Source of the DNA: Pseudobutyrivibrio ruminis
GTDB lineage: Bacteria; Bacillota; Clostridia; Lachnospirales; Lachnospiraceae
Direction: 5' to 3'
Length of the DNA: 64,000 nt
NCBI GenBank assembly: GCA_015057315.1
Contig: SVER01000013.1
Location: forward strand, 1-64,000
A program made the translations under genes and the position numbers. Every line of letters starts with the position of its first letter. Position 1 is the stretch's first letter. Below the pieces are notes generated by a model that made no database searches, was not told the DNA's origin, and saw nothing but the letters and a program-made list of their open reading frames with translations. This document shows positions 18,188 to 25,547 of this stretch, in pieces.

Positions 18188-18238
18188 GCTTCTCCCTTAA
18201 CAAGGGGGAAGCTGTCACCGCAGGTGACTGATGAGGGT
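18188..18238 (+). repeat. Palindromic intergenic repeat, half copy
   Basis: Single arm of the family described at 2101: GGCTTCTCCC...GGGGGAAGC, then GTCACC-GCA-GGTGAC and TGATGAGGG. It lies in the same orientation as the copy at 19284, so the two flank the esterase gene as direct repeats. Confidence 0.85.
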
Positions 18239-18284
18239 TACACTAACATACTTAAAAATAATAGGCTTTACTTAGGAGACTTAC

Positions 18285-19283
18285 ATGAAAAACATTTATC
18301 TTTTTGCAAACGGCTTTGGCGAAACAGTAAGGACGCTACTAATCGCATACCTTATTCTTACATTCGTATTTACGGTATATTCAATAGCCAGAATGTATTA
18401 CATAGAACATCGTTCCAATGATGTGAAAGCAGGACGTGCTAGAGTAAAGGCGCTACAATCAGAGGGGCGCTTTATCCAAATGCCAGTATATTCCATGGAA
18501 GAAATGGTAAAGGATAAGCATAAGCGTGATGTTAGGCTTATGTATTTTCCAGCAGATAATCCTAGAACTAAGAAGTTTGCAATGATTCTTCCAGGTGGGG
18601 GATATGCCCATCTATGTACAAAGCAGGAAGGCTATCCAGTTGCAGCAGCACTTAATAGAATGGGAATCAATGCATTTGTACTAGAGTATAGTGCTGGTAG
18701 AGACTGCGAGCCATTTTCACCAATGACAGACCTTGGCATAGCATTAAAGCTTATTAGTGACAACCTTGATAAATTTAATGTGGTGATGGATGACTATGCA
18801 CTTATTGGATTTTCAGCAGGCGGTAACTTAGCAGGAATTTTTGCCAGTCACAAATTCGGATATCTGGATTATCAGCTTCCAAAGCCAGGTGCAATTATCT
18901 TAGGCTATCCATGGACTTGTGTTAACGACTGGCTCCATCATCCATATTGGAATATTTGGATTGGTTTACTTGGAATATGGCTTAGCAACAGAGGAAGCTT
19001 TTATATGTTCGGCTTACGTCATATCAGAAAAGGCAGAGAAATGCTTGATGTTCAAAAATACATAGAAGCAGACTATCCACCTACATTTATGTATTCCGGC
19101 TCTTGGGATGTGCTTGTTCCAGCCAGCCGTCATGCCGATGTATTTGACGCATCCCTTACTGAGCACGGTGTAAAACATGTATACGAAAAATACTTCGGTG
19201 TCCCACACGGCATCGGCCTCGGCCTCCACACCAAAGCCGAAGGCTGGCTAGATCGCGCCGTAGAATTCTGGGAAGAAAACTAA
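18285..19283 (+). CDS. Membrane-anchored alpha/beta hydrolase (esterase-like)
   Basis: 332 residues. One N-terminal hydrophobic segment (about residues 18-38) suggests a membrane anchor with the enzyme outside or at the membrane. The rest is an alpha/beta hydrolase of the acetyl-esterase/BD-FAE type: PGGGYAHLCT forms the oxyanion region, GFSAGG (175-180) holds the nucleophile Ser177, and the end has a Tyr-Phe-Gly-Val-Pro-His segment that supplies the catalytic histidine. AGGAG lies seven bases before the ATG. The gene is alone, flanked by two direct copies of the palindromic repeat, the second starting at the base after the stop codon. The ester substrate is unknown; carbohydrate acetyl or feruloyl esters are possible. 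Confidence 0.8.
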   Translation: MKNIYLFANGFGETVRTLLIAYLILTFVFTVYSIARMYYIEHRSNDVKAGRARVKALQSEGRFIQMPVYSMEEMVKDKHKRDVRLMYFPADNPRTKKFAMILPGGGYAHLCTKQEGYPVAAALNRMGINAFVLEYSAGRDCEPFSPMTDLGIALKLISDNLDKFNVVMDDYALIGFSAGGNLAGIFASHKFGYLDYQLPKPGAIILGYPWTCVNDWLHHPYWNIWIGLLGIWLSNRGSFYMFGLRHIRKGREMLDVQKYIEADYPPTFMYSGSWDVLVPASRHADVFDASLTEHGVKHVYEKYFGVPHGIGLGLHTKAEGWLDRAVEFWEEN

Positions 19284-19334
19284 GCCTTCCCCCTTACAAA
19301 GGGGGAAGGTGTCACCGCAGGTGACGGATGAGGG
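19284..19334 (+). repeat. Palindromic intergenic repeat, half copy abutting a stop codon
   Basis: Single arm: GCCTTCCCCC...GGGGGAAGG, GTCACC-GCA-GGTGAC, GGATGAGGG. It begins at the base directly after the esterase stop codon and could end that transcript. Confidence 0.85.
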
Positions 19335-19467
19335 TTCTCTACAAATCTATTCATCCTAGAACTAAATTCTAGCCTAAATTACCAACAACTCTACTATTCA
19401 TAGGTTTCTATATCATCCTGCATTTTGTACCCTAAAGGTGTAACAATTGTAGCGACAGGAGGTCACT

Positions 19468-20223
19468 ATGTTAGATTTAATCAAAATCGGTTCGTTTATA
19501 TCTAATGTCAGGAAGGAACAGGGCTTAACCCAAAAGCAGCTGGCAGAACGTGTTGGTGTTAGTGACAAAGCAGTGTCCAGATGGGAGACAGGCAAAGGCT
19601 TACCTGACACTAGCATCATGTCAGATCTTTGCGAAGCACTTGGAATAAACATAAATGAACTATTATCTGGTGAGCGCCTGGACGCTGATACCTATAGTGG
19701 AAAGGCGGAGAAGCTTATGGTTGATTTGGTAAAGGATGTTCAGAACAACAAAAAGGATAGGAAAATAGAAATATTAGGTTTGTTATTGGGGTGCTTGCTT
19801 TTGCTTGTGGGATTGTTTGGCATCATGGTAGTTGGTGGCGGAAGATTAGTTTATTACTTAGATGCCCCATCTCTAATCATGGTACTAGCAATTCAGCTAA
19901 TTATAGAGGGAGCAGGTGGACAGCTACAGGGATTTATACAAGCATTCAAGCTTGTGTTTGGTAAAACCGATAATTCAGAAGCTGCCATAGCAGAAGCAGC
20001 ATCTAAATCTGAATACGCTATTAAATTTGCTGAGAAGGCAGCAATCCTTGGTGGAGTTCTTTCTAGCATAATGGGCTTTGTCACTGTATTTGCTATAGTA
20101 TTCCGCCAGAATTATGAAGTCCTTGGCCCTAATCTTGCAGTATCAGTGCTATCACTTCTCTATGGGGTGCTGTTAGCCTTACTATTGATGCCAATCCATG
20201 GCAGACTACATAAAATGCACTAG
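19468..20223 (+). CDS. XRE-family regulator with membrane-spanning C-terminal half
   Basis: 251 residues. Residues 8-62 form a Cro/C1-type helix-turn-helix (LTQKQLAERVGVSDKAVSRWETG is the recognition region). After a linker, four hydrophobic segments follow (about 95-118, 126-150, 193-214 and 225-243), so this is a membrane-bound DNA-binding protein. Such fusions are common in Firmicutes and often respond to envelope conditions, but the signal here is unknown. RBS AGGAGG at 19459-19464. It is transcribed alone and converges on the 248-residue hypothetical across a shared terminator. Confidence 0.85.
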   Translation: MLDLIKIGSFISNVRKEQGLTQKQLAERVGVSDKAVSRWETGKGLPDTSIMSDLCEALGININELLSGERLDADTYSGKAEKLMVDLVKDVQNNKKDRKIEILGLLLGCLLLLVGLFGIMVVGGGRLVYYLDAPSLIMVLAIQLIIEGAGGQLQGFIQAFKLVFGKTDNSEAAIAEAASKSEYAIKFAEKAAILGGVLSSIMGFVTVFAIVFRQNYEVLGPNLAVSVLSLLYGVLLALLLMPIHGRLHKMH

Positions 20224-20233
20224 ATAGTAACAA

Positions 20234-20265
20234 AGCGGCTAGCCAGGAAAATCTGTCTAGCCGCT
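20234..20265. terminator. Hairpin between convergent genes, probable terminator
   Basis: 9-bp perfect stem AGCGGCTAG/CTAGCCGCT with an inner CAG/CTG pairing. The T-tract is weak on both strands (TTTGTT on the minus strand). Confidence 0.6.
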
Positions 20266-20282
20266 AATTAATATATAGAGTT

Positions 20283-21029
20283 TTAGGTCTCAATTCTTGT
20301 AGAAGAGCTTACTGTAGATATATTTTCCATGTAGGTTAGATTTGTGCCGGCAGGAATGCTGAAGCCGCTGCCTGCAGAGCTATTGTTGTTCTCAGGTTTG
20401 TAGGTTCCGTTCTTCCATTGATTAAATTTATCTTCTACAGCCTCGTAGGTTTTCTTTGAAATGTTAGGTAGATCCTTACCCCAGGTGCCAGTAGCCTGTT
20501 CGTAGCCTTTTTTGAAGGCGTCTAAAAGCATATCAGCCTTTGATGTATCACCACCAGAAAGAGCAATTGCAAAATCTACAATTCTATCAGATGTTTTGTT
20601 AACGCCCCAATATCCGTCTTCGGAAATATCTTCCTTAGCCTTTGCAATAGTTTCAGGATCAGCCTCAAACTTGCCCTCAGCTAAGAACTTCCACATATCG
20701 TCCTGGGTTGCAATAGCAAATGTGCTTCCCTGACCACTGATTGTTTTCATAACAATATCAAGAAGATTGTTCATCATCTTCTCCTGGTCAGCCTTCAGCT
20801 GCTGGATTAAAGCAGTGCGGTCGCTCTTTTTGTAATTGTCTGTAGTAAGGGCCTTGTCATCTGATGATTTTTCGTAAACAGCTGCCTCATCAGAAAACTT
20901 TGATGCATTGATTTCTTGCTTAGAAGCGTTGAGTTCTAAAGATTCTGTAACCGAACCATCGGCATTAGTTGTCTTGGTGTAGGTCGCAGCTATATTAGAA
21001 GAAACGCTAGAGAGTGTGCTTAATTCCAT
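20283..21029 (-). CDS. Conserved-looking hypothetical protein behind a sigma-D-type promoter
   Basis: A 248-residue acidic soluble protein that I cannot place in a family. It has no signal peptide and no membrane segment. The N-terminus is rich in Ser and Thr (MELSTLSSVSSNIAATYT), the middle is helical with lysine and aspartate (ADQEKMMNNLLDIVMKTISGQ), and the C-terminal 35 residues are Asn/Ser/Gly-rich and probably flexible. It contains no cysteine. AAGGAGG lies eight bases before the ATG on the minus strand, so it should be well expressed. The upstream sequence has a promoter of the flagellar sigma factor type, so I infer a link to motility or chemotaxis. It converges on the XRE gene. Confidence 0.7.
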   Translation of the reverse strand: MELSTLSSVSSNIAATYTKTTNADGSVTESLELNASKQEINASKFSDEAAVYEKSSDDKALTTDNYKKSDRTALIQQLKADQEKMMNNLLDIVMKTISGQGSTFAIATQDDMWKFLAEGKFEADPETIAKAKEDISEDGYWGVNKTSDRIVDFAIALSGGDTSKADMLLDAFKKGYEQATGTWGKDLPNISKKTYEAVEDKFNQWKNGTYKPENNNSSAGSGFSIPAGTNLTYMENISTVSSSTRIET

Positions 21030-21096
21030 AGTTTAACCTCCTTGTTAACGTGGCTTAATACAACAAAACCATACGAAAATCCTTTTCCTATTCTTT

Positions 21097-21124
21097 TTAT
21101 CGGATGCTTATTGATAAATATTTA
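21097..21124 (-). promoter_or_regulatory. Candidate sigma-D (FliA-type) promoter of the 248-residue hypothetical
   Basis: On the minus strand TAAA (21124-21121), 16 bases, then TCCGATAA (21104-21097). The flagellar sigma factor consensus is TAAA-N15-GCCGATAA, so seven of eight -10 bases match with a spacer one base longer. The start codon lies about 60 bases downstream. Confidence 0.55.
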
Positions 21125-21208
21125 CAATTAGATTGTATTTATTTTAATACAAAATCCTTGCCATTGTGTGTGTTCTTTGTTAAAATTTATAAAGATTGAA
21201 TACAAAGA

Positions 21209-21240
21209 ACAAGCTTGTACAATGTGCAAGCCTGTACAAT
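21209..21240. repeat. Short tandem repeat upstream of ispE
   Basis: CAAGCTTGTACAAT (21210-21223) is followed after GTG by CAAGCCTGTACAAT (21227-21240): a 14-bp unit with one mismatch and a 17-bp period. The first copy lies in a perfect palindrome ACAAGCTTGT (21209-21218). It ends 21 bases before the ispE start and may be a binding site. Confidence 0.5.
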
Positions 21241-21261
21241 TTATTTTGGAGCAATTGTTTT

Positions 21262-22137
21262 ATGGATAGTATTTCGCTTAAAGCCCTTGCTAAGATTAAT
21301 ATAGGGCTTGATGTTACAGGTATCAGGGATGATGGATATCATGAAGTAAGAATGATTATGCAGACAGTCAATCTGTTTGATAAGCTTACTATTAAGAAAA
21401 CTTCTGATGATAAGATTACCATGTCTACCAATCTTAAGTTCCTTCCAGTAGATGGTGATAACCTTTGTATTAAGGCAGCCAGGCTGTTGATAGAAGAGTT
21501 TGGTATCAAGGAAGGTGTGCATATCGATTTGGAAAAGCACATTCCAGTGGCAGCTGGTATGGCAGGCGGTTCTACAGATGCAGCAGCAGTTTTATTTGGT
21601 GTTAACAAACTTTTTAATCTAAAGTTAAGTCAAAAGGATTTAATGGAAAGAGGAGTTAAGATAGGTGCAGATGTTCCATATTGTATTATGCGTGGCACAG
21701 CACTTGCAGAGGGAATCGGAGAGGTGCTGTCACCACTTCCACCTATGATTAAATGCCCGGTACTTATAGCAAAGCCAGGCATTGCTGTTTCTACTAAGCA
21801 GGTGTATACAGCACTTGATTCATGCTTTGATTCAGTTAAGCATCCTGATATAGATGCTCTTATATCTGATATCAAGGCAGGTGATTTAAAGGCACTTTGC
21901 GGACACATGGGAAATGTCCTTGAAGATGTAACTATTCCACTCCATCCTGTTATTGCTGATATTAAGGCTAACATGATGGAAAATGGGGCAGTGGGGGCTA
22001 TGATGAGTGGTAGCGGGCCAACAGTATTTGGCTTTTTTGATGACAATAAAAAGGCAAGGGCGGCAAAGGATGCTCTTACCAAATCAGGCATGGTAAAGCA
22101 GCTTTACCTTACCACTATTTATAACAATAAGAACTAA
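21262..22137 (+). CDS. ispE: 4-diphosphocytidyl-2-C-methyl-D-erythritol kinase
   Basis: A 291-residue GHMP kinase of the MEP isoprenoid pathway, which phosphorylates CDP-methylerythritol with ATP. AKINIGLDV near the N-terminus, the GHMP ATP loop PVAAGMAGGSTDAAA and the C-terminal MMSGSGPTVFG are all diagnostic. I chose the ATG at 21262, which begins MDSISLKALAKIN as in the family, with TTGGAG upstream. The in-frame ATG at 21196 would add 22 residues with no counterpart. It heads a short run of co-oriented genes: ispE, a GntR regulator and a DUF1934 gene. Confidence 0.94.
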   Translation: MDSISLKALAKINIGLDVTGIRDDGYHEVRMIMQTVNLFDKLTIKKTSDDKITMSTNLKFLPVDGDNLCIKAARLLIEEFGIKEGVHIDLEKHIPVAAGMAGGSTDAAAVLFGVNKLFNLKLSQKDLMERGVKIGADVPYCIMRGTALAEGIGEVLSPLPPMIKCPVLIAKPGIAVSTKQVYTALDSCFDSVKHPDIDALISDIKAGDLKALCGHMGNVLEDVTIPLHPVIADIKANMMENGAVGAMMSGSGPTVFGFFDDNKKARAAKDALTKSGMVKQLYLTTIYNNKN

Positions 22138-22162
22138 TTACGAGAAGGAGATAAATACTAAA

Positions 22163-22837
22163 ATGACAGAAAACCTTACACTACAAATGGATGATTATTT
22201 ACCACTTCGCGACGTGGTGTTTAACACCCTTCGTGAGGCTATCTTAAAGGGGGAACTTAAGCCAGGAGAGAGATTAATGGAAATGCACCTGGCAACAAAA
22301 CTTGGGGTAAGCCGTACACCTATTAGAGAGGCAATCAGAATGCTTGAGCATGAAGGACTTGCAGTTACTATTCCACGTAAGGGCGCCCAGGTTGCCAAGA
22401 TGACTGAAAAGGATTTGCAGGATGTACTAGAGGTGCGAGATGCACTTGATGCATTGGCTGTTGTATGTGCCTGCAAGCGCATGACAGATACACAGTTCGT
22501 TGAGTTAAAAGAAGCTATGAAGGCTTTTGAGGAAGCTACAAAGACAGATGATGTTAGAAGAATCGTTGAGACAGACGAAGCCTTCCATGATGTTATCTAT
22601 GCAGCAGCGGCTAATCCAAAGCTTGAGAATATTATTAATTCTGCCAGAGAGCAGATGTATCGTTATCGTTACGAATACGTTAAGAATCCTACAGTTTATG
22701 CACAGCTTATTTCTGAGCATAAGCAGATTATTGATGGTTTCGACAAAAGAGACGTAGATTACCTAAAGGAAATAATGCACATTCATTTAGCAAATCAGAT
22801 AAATGCTGTGCGAGAAGTAATTAGAGAGCAAAAGTAA
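22163..22837 (+). CDS. GntR-family (FCD subfamily) transcriptional regulator
   Basis: 224 residues. Residues 15-80 form a GntR winged helix (LREAILKGELKPGERLMEMHLATKLGVSRTPIREAI). Residues 85-215 form the all-helical FCD ligand domain, with the metal-binding His/Asp pattern typical of the subfamily (DEAFHDVIY and the later SEHKQII). FCD regulators usually answer to small carboxylic acids such as lactate, hexuronates or amino acids; the effector here is unknown. AGAAGGAG at 22141-22148 gives the start. It lies 25 bases after ispE and 4 bases before the DUF1934 gene, an odd operon for a metabolite-sensing regulator. Confidence 0.88.
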   Translation: MTENLTLQMDDYLPLRDVVFNTLREAILKGELKPGERLMEMHLATKLGVSRTPIREAIRMLEHEGLAVTIPRKGAQVAKMTEKDLQDVLEVRDALDALAVVCACKRMTDTQFVELKEAMKAFEEATKTDDVRRIVETDEAFHDVIYAAAANPKLENIINSAREQMYRYRYEYVKNPTVYAQLISEHKQIIDGFDKRDVDYLKEIMHIHLANQINAVREVIREQK

Positions 22838-22841
22838 TATA

Positions 22842-23264
22842 ATGACAGGAATTAAATGTGAAATAAAGGTTGTCTCTAGACAAAAAATGGGAAGAGAAAC
22901 AGAAACTACCACAGAGGTATATGCAGGAACCTATCTTGATAGAGGTGACAAGAAATATTTATCATACAAGCGCCATACAGAAGATGGAGACATTGATTGT
23001 CTCCTAAGCTATGGTGCCGGCAAGATGACCTTAAGTCAGCAGGGGGGATTAAAGTCGAAGCTTGAATTCATCCCTGGTAAGAAAACTGACAACCTGTATC
23101 AGACCCCTATGGGCAATATGACGGTGCCAGTCTACACCAGAGGTCTATCCATCCACGATAAAAAGGATACCATCGAAATCATGTTAGACTACGACATCGC
23201 CACAAGGGATGCCATCCGCACCCTAATGGAAATTACAGTGCGTATTATGGATAATAAGCAATAA
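22842..23264 (+). CDS. DUF1934 family beta-barrel protein (YwiB-like)
   Basis: A 140-residue soluble protein with the alternating strand pattern of the DUF1934/YwiB lipocalin-like family. Recognisable parts are YLSYKRHTEDG, the central FIPGKKTDNLYQTPMGNM segment and the final MLDYDIATRDA. In Bacilli and Clostridia the family is often near argS or rpoE and its function is not known. It begins four bases after the GntR stop, with no strong ribosome-binding site of its own, so it is probably translationally coupled. It ends in a very long bidirectional terminator shared with thiT. Confidence 0.78.
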   Translation: MTGIKCEIKVVSRQKMGRETETTTEVYAGTYLDRGDKKYLSYKRHTEDGDIDCLLSYGAGKMTLSQQGGLKSKLEFIPGKKTDNLYQTPMGNMTVPVYTRGLSIHDKKDTIEIMLDYDIATRDAIRTLMEITVRIMDNKQ

Positions 23265-23365
23265 AAAAGCTACTTGTAAGTAACAAGCTCAAATATTTCT
23301 TAAGCGAAGTTTTTTATACTGAGCGAAGAAATAATTTGGCTTGTGACTGTAACAAGTAGCTTTTT
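23264..23365. terminator. Very long bidirectional terminator or cruciform between DUF1934 gene and thiT
   Basis: Outer perfect 14-bp stem AAAAAGCTACTTGT (23264-23277) with ACAAGTAGCTTTTT (23352-23365). Inside it, ACAAGC/GCTTGT and CAAAT..ATTTCTT/AAGAAAT..ATTTG pair further, giving one hairpin of about 102 bases. T-runs occur on both strands. Confidence 0.85.
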
Positions 23366-23369
23366 GTGT

Positions 23370-23936
23370 TTATGCTTCTGCCATATCTTTAAGCTTATTC
23401 ATAACCTGCTTCACAGGTGGAAGTAACAAAATCACAATAGTTATAGCAGCCTCAGCGAAGATGTAAATTGCATTGTAAGCAAGTGAGTATGCAAAAGGAT
23501 TCCAACCTTCCCAAGCCCATTCACCAAAGAAAATCCATCCAGAAATAACAGCAAATACATAACGACCTAAAACAGCTGCTATATATCCTTTGATAAGACC
23601 ATGCTTAGTATTCTTGAAAAATCCTGATAATCCAAGTGCGCCAAAGGCAAGGATGTAATCTACAATTACCTGTGCTGGGAAAAGAATATATGGATCAACG
23701 ATAAGGTTTAATAATCCATAAGCAACACCTGTGATAATTCCAACGATTGGTCCGAACCAAAATCCAGGAAGGCAGGCAACAAGCATAGAAAGTAATGTAA
23801 TTGAGCCACCTGTTGGGAACTTAAACACCTTGATGTTTGAAAGCACGAATGCAAGAGCCATAGACATTGCGCAAAATGCAAGCTTCTTGGCAGAAAAGCT
23901 TACCTTTGTCTCTGAGTTTGAAATGTGATTAATCAT
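23370..23936 (-). CDS. thiT: Thiamine ECF transporter substrate-binding subunit ThiT
   Basis: A 188-residue integral membrane S component with about six transmembrane segments, which captures thiamine and works with the shared ECF module (not in the window). The segment ISGWIFFGEWAWEGWNPFAYSLAYN (about residues 130-155) is the conserved thiamine-binding part of ThiT. The start at 23936 is set by AGGGAG seven bases upstream; an alternative ATG six codons earlier lies just ahead of this site. The TPP riboswitch directly upstream supports the substrate call. Confidence 0.92.
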   Translation of the reverse strand: MINHISNSETKVSFSAKKLAFCAMSMALAFVLSNIKVFKFPTGGSITLLSMLVACLPGFWFGPIVGIITGVAYGLLNLIVDPYILFPAQVIVDYILAFGALGLSGFFKNTKHGLIKGYIAAVLGRYVFAVISGWIFFGEWAWEGWNPFAYSLAYNAIYIFAEAAITIVILLLPPVKQVMNKLKDMAEA

Positions 23937-23942
23937 AAAAAA

Positions 23943-24055
23943 ATCTCCCTTCATACATAAGCTAGGAGATCAAAAAAGCTTCCTTACGCTGGTATTATCC
24001 AGTTCAAGTGATAAGGGTCGGTGTTATCCACCTCTCAGCAAATGCGCCCCTAGCA
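23943..24055 (-). promoter_or_regulatory. TPP riboswitch controlling thiT, apparently by hiding the ribosome-binding site
   Basis: The aptamer (minus strand, about 24055 to 23979) shows the THI-box landmarks: GGGGCGC, GCTGAGAGG, ACACCGACCC, TTGAACTGGATAAT and CCAGCGTAAGGA. Downstream, ATCTCCT (23970-23964) can pair with GGGAGAT (23949-23943), which contains the thiT ribosome-binding site. CTCCTAGC (23968-23961) can instead pair with GCTAGGGG at the 5' edge of the aptamer. This gives two exclusive folds, so control at translation initiation is likely. Confidence 0.9.
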
Positions 24056-24173
24056 TCATTATTTATTTCTTATTTAAAATACCACTATAAAAAGCCCTCG
24101 TCAATATGTTATATTGTAGATGAATGTTGCATTTACTGCAAAGCATTCGAATAGTTAATATAAAGGAATATAT

Positions 24174-25406
24174 ATGGTAAATACAGATAAGATTATAGAA
24201 AAAGTAATACTGGTAGCAGTGAACGAAGGGGATGAGGCAGAGGCTAAGGATTCCCTTAAGGAGCTGGCAGATTTATGTAAGACTGCTGGGGCAGAGGTAG
24301 TAGGTGAGGTGATGCAGAACATAGAGCGTCGCAATCCTGGCACCTACGTAGGCACTGGCAAGGTAGATGAAATAGCAGATTTAATCTGGGAGAAGGAAGC
24401 AACAGGCATCGTATGTGATGACGAGCTTACCCCTGCCCAGATGCGTAATCTGGCAGATGCACTGGATACTAAGGTCATGGATAGAACTCTTATTATCCTG
24501 GATATTTTTGCAGCCAGGGCAGGCACAGCAGAGGGCAAGATTCAGGTAGAGCTTGCTCAGCTTAGATATGAGATGACACGTCTTACAGGCTTTGGTAAGA
24601 ACATGTCCCGAGTAGGTGGTACTGCAGCAGGTGGCGGTGGAGCCATTGGAACCCGTGGCCCTGGTGAAAAGAAGCTTGAGATGGACAAGCGTCTTATTGC
24701 AGGCCGTATTTCCCAGCTCAAAAAGGAATTAAACGATGTGGTTAATCATCGTGAGCTTACCCGTAGCCGCAGACAGAAGAATGGTGTGCCTGTAGCAGCT
24801 ATTGTAGGCTACACCAATGCAGGCAAATCATCACTTCTTAATAAGCTTACAGATGCAGATATTTTGGAGTGGGATGCGCTATTTGCTACACTTGACCCTA
24901 CCACAAGAGAGCTATTATTAGATAACGACCAGAAGATTCTTCTAACAGATACCGTAGGCTTTATCAGAAAGCTTCCACATCATCTTGTTGATGCATTCAA
25001 GAGTACATTAGAGGAAGCAAAGTATGCTGACTACATCATCCATGTGGTGGATGTAAGCAATCCACAGATGGATAGACAGATGGAAATTGTGTATGAAACC
25101 TTAGATAAGCTGGGGGTCAGTGGAAAACCTATCCTTACTATATTTAACAAAGTGGATAAGGTGGCAGATGAGCTAGACTATCATGATTTACGGGCTGATT
25201 ACACAGTTCATACATCTATCAAAACAGGCAAAGGCTTAGATAAGGTTCGGGAAATCCTTGCTACTATGATGCGTGGCAATAAGGAATACGTGGAAAAGCT
25301 AGTGCCATACACCGAAGCTGGAAGTATTGCAAAAATAAGAGAAAACGGCGAACTAATTTCAGAAGAATATCGTGAAGACGGCATTTTTATAAAGGCATAT
25401 ATTTAG
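24174..25406 (+). CDS. hflX: Ribosome-associated GTPase HflX
   Basis: A 410-residue translational GTPase of the Obg-HflX superfamily that splits or rescues stalled ribosomes. The N-terminal domain contains ERRNPGTYVGTGKVDEI and the glycine-rich GGTAAGGGGAIGTRGPGE loop typical of HflX. The G domain has GYTNAGKSSL (G1), DPTTRE (G2), DTVGFI (G3) and NKVDK (G4). The C-terminal part after residue 370 is short. Full length. The ribosome-binding site AAAGGA is moderate. It is divergent from thiT and separate from the Na/Pi gene downstream, which has its own promoter. Confidence 0.95.
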   Translation: MVNTDKIIEKVILVAVNEGDEAEAKDSLKELADLCKTAGAEVVGEVMQNIERRNPGTYVGTGKVDEIADLIWEKEATGIVCDDELTPAQMRNLADALDTKVMDRTLIILDIFAARAGTAEGKIQVELAQLRYEMTRLTGFGKNMSRVGGTAAGGGGAIGTRGPGEKKLEMDKRLIAGRISQLKKELNDVVNHRELTRSRRQKNGVPVAAIVGYTNAGKSSLLNKLTDADILEWDALFATLDPTTRELLLDNDQKILLTDTVGFIRKLPHHLVDAFKSTLEEAKYADYIIHVVDVSNPQMDRQMEIVYETLDKLGVSGKPILTIFNKVDKVADELDYHDLRADYTVHTSIKTGKGLDKVREILATMMRGNKEYVEKLVPYTEAGSIAKIRENGELISEEYREDGIFIKAYI

Positions 25407-25441
25407 TTTTACCAAAAGTTTACCGTAATTATACAAAATAC

Positions 25442-25471
25442 TTAGACAATGAGCGTCTAACATGGTATGAT
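25442..25471 (+). promoter_or_regulatory. Promoter of the Na/Pi symporter gene with palindrome over the -35
   Basis: TAGACA (25443-25448), 17-base spacer, TATGAT (25466-25471). The inverted repeat TTAGAC-N7-GTCTAA (25442-25460) covers the -35 element and part of the spacer, as an operator would. Confidence 0.55.
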
Positions 25472-25547
25472 ATCTAAGGACTAAAAGAGAAGGATTTAGG
25501 TTTTTACTTTTCGCGAAGGAAAAGTACGGTAGTAAAAGGAGAATGAA

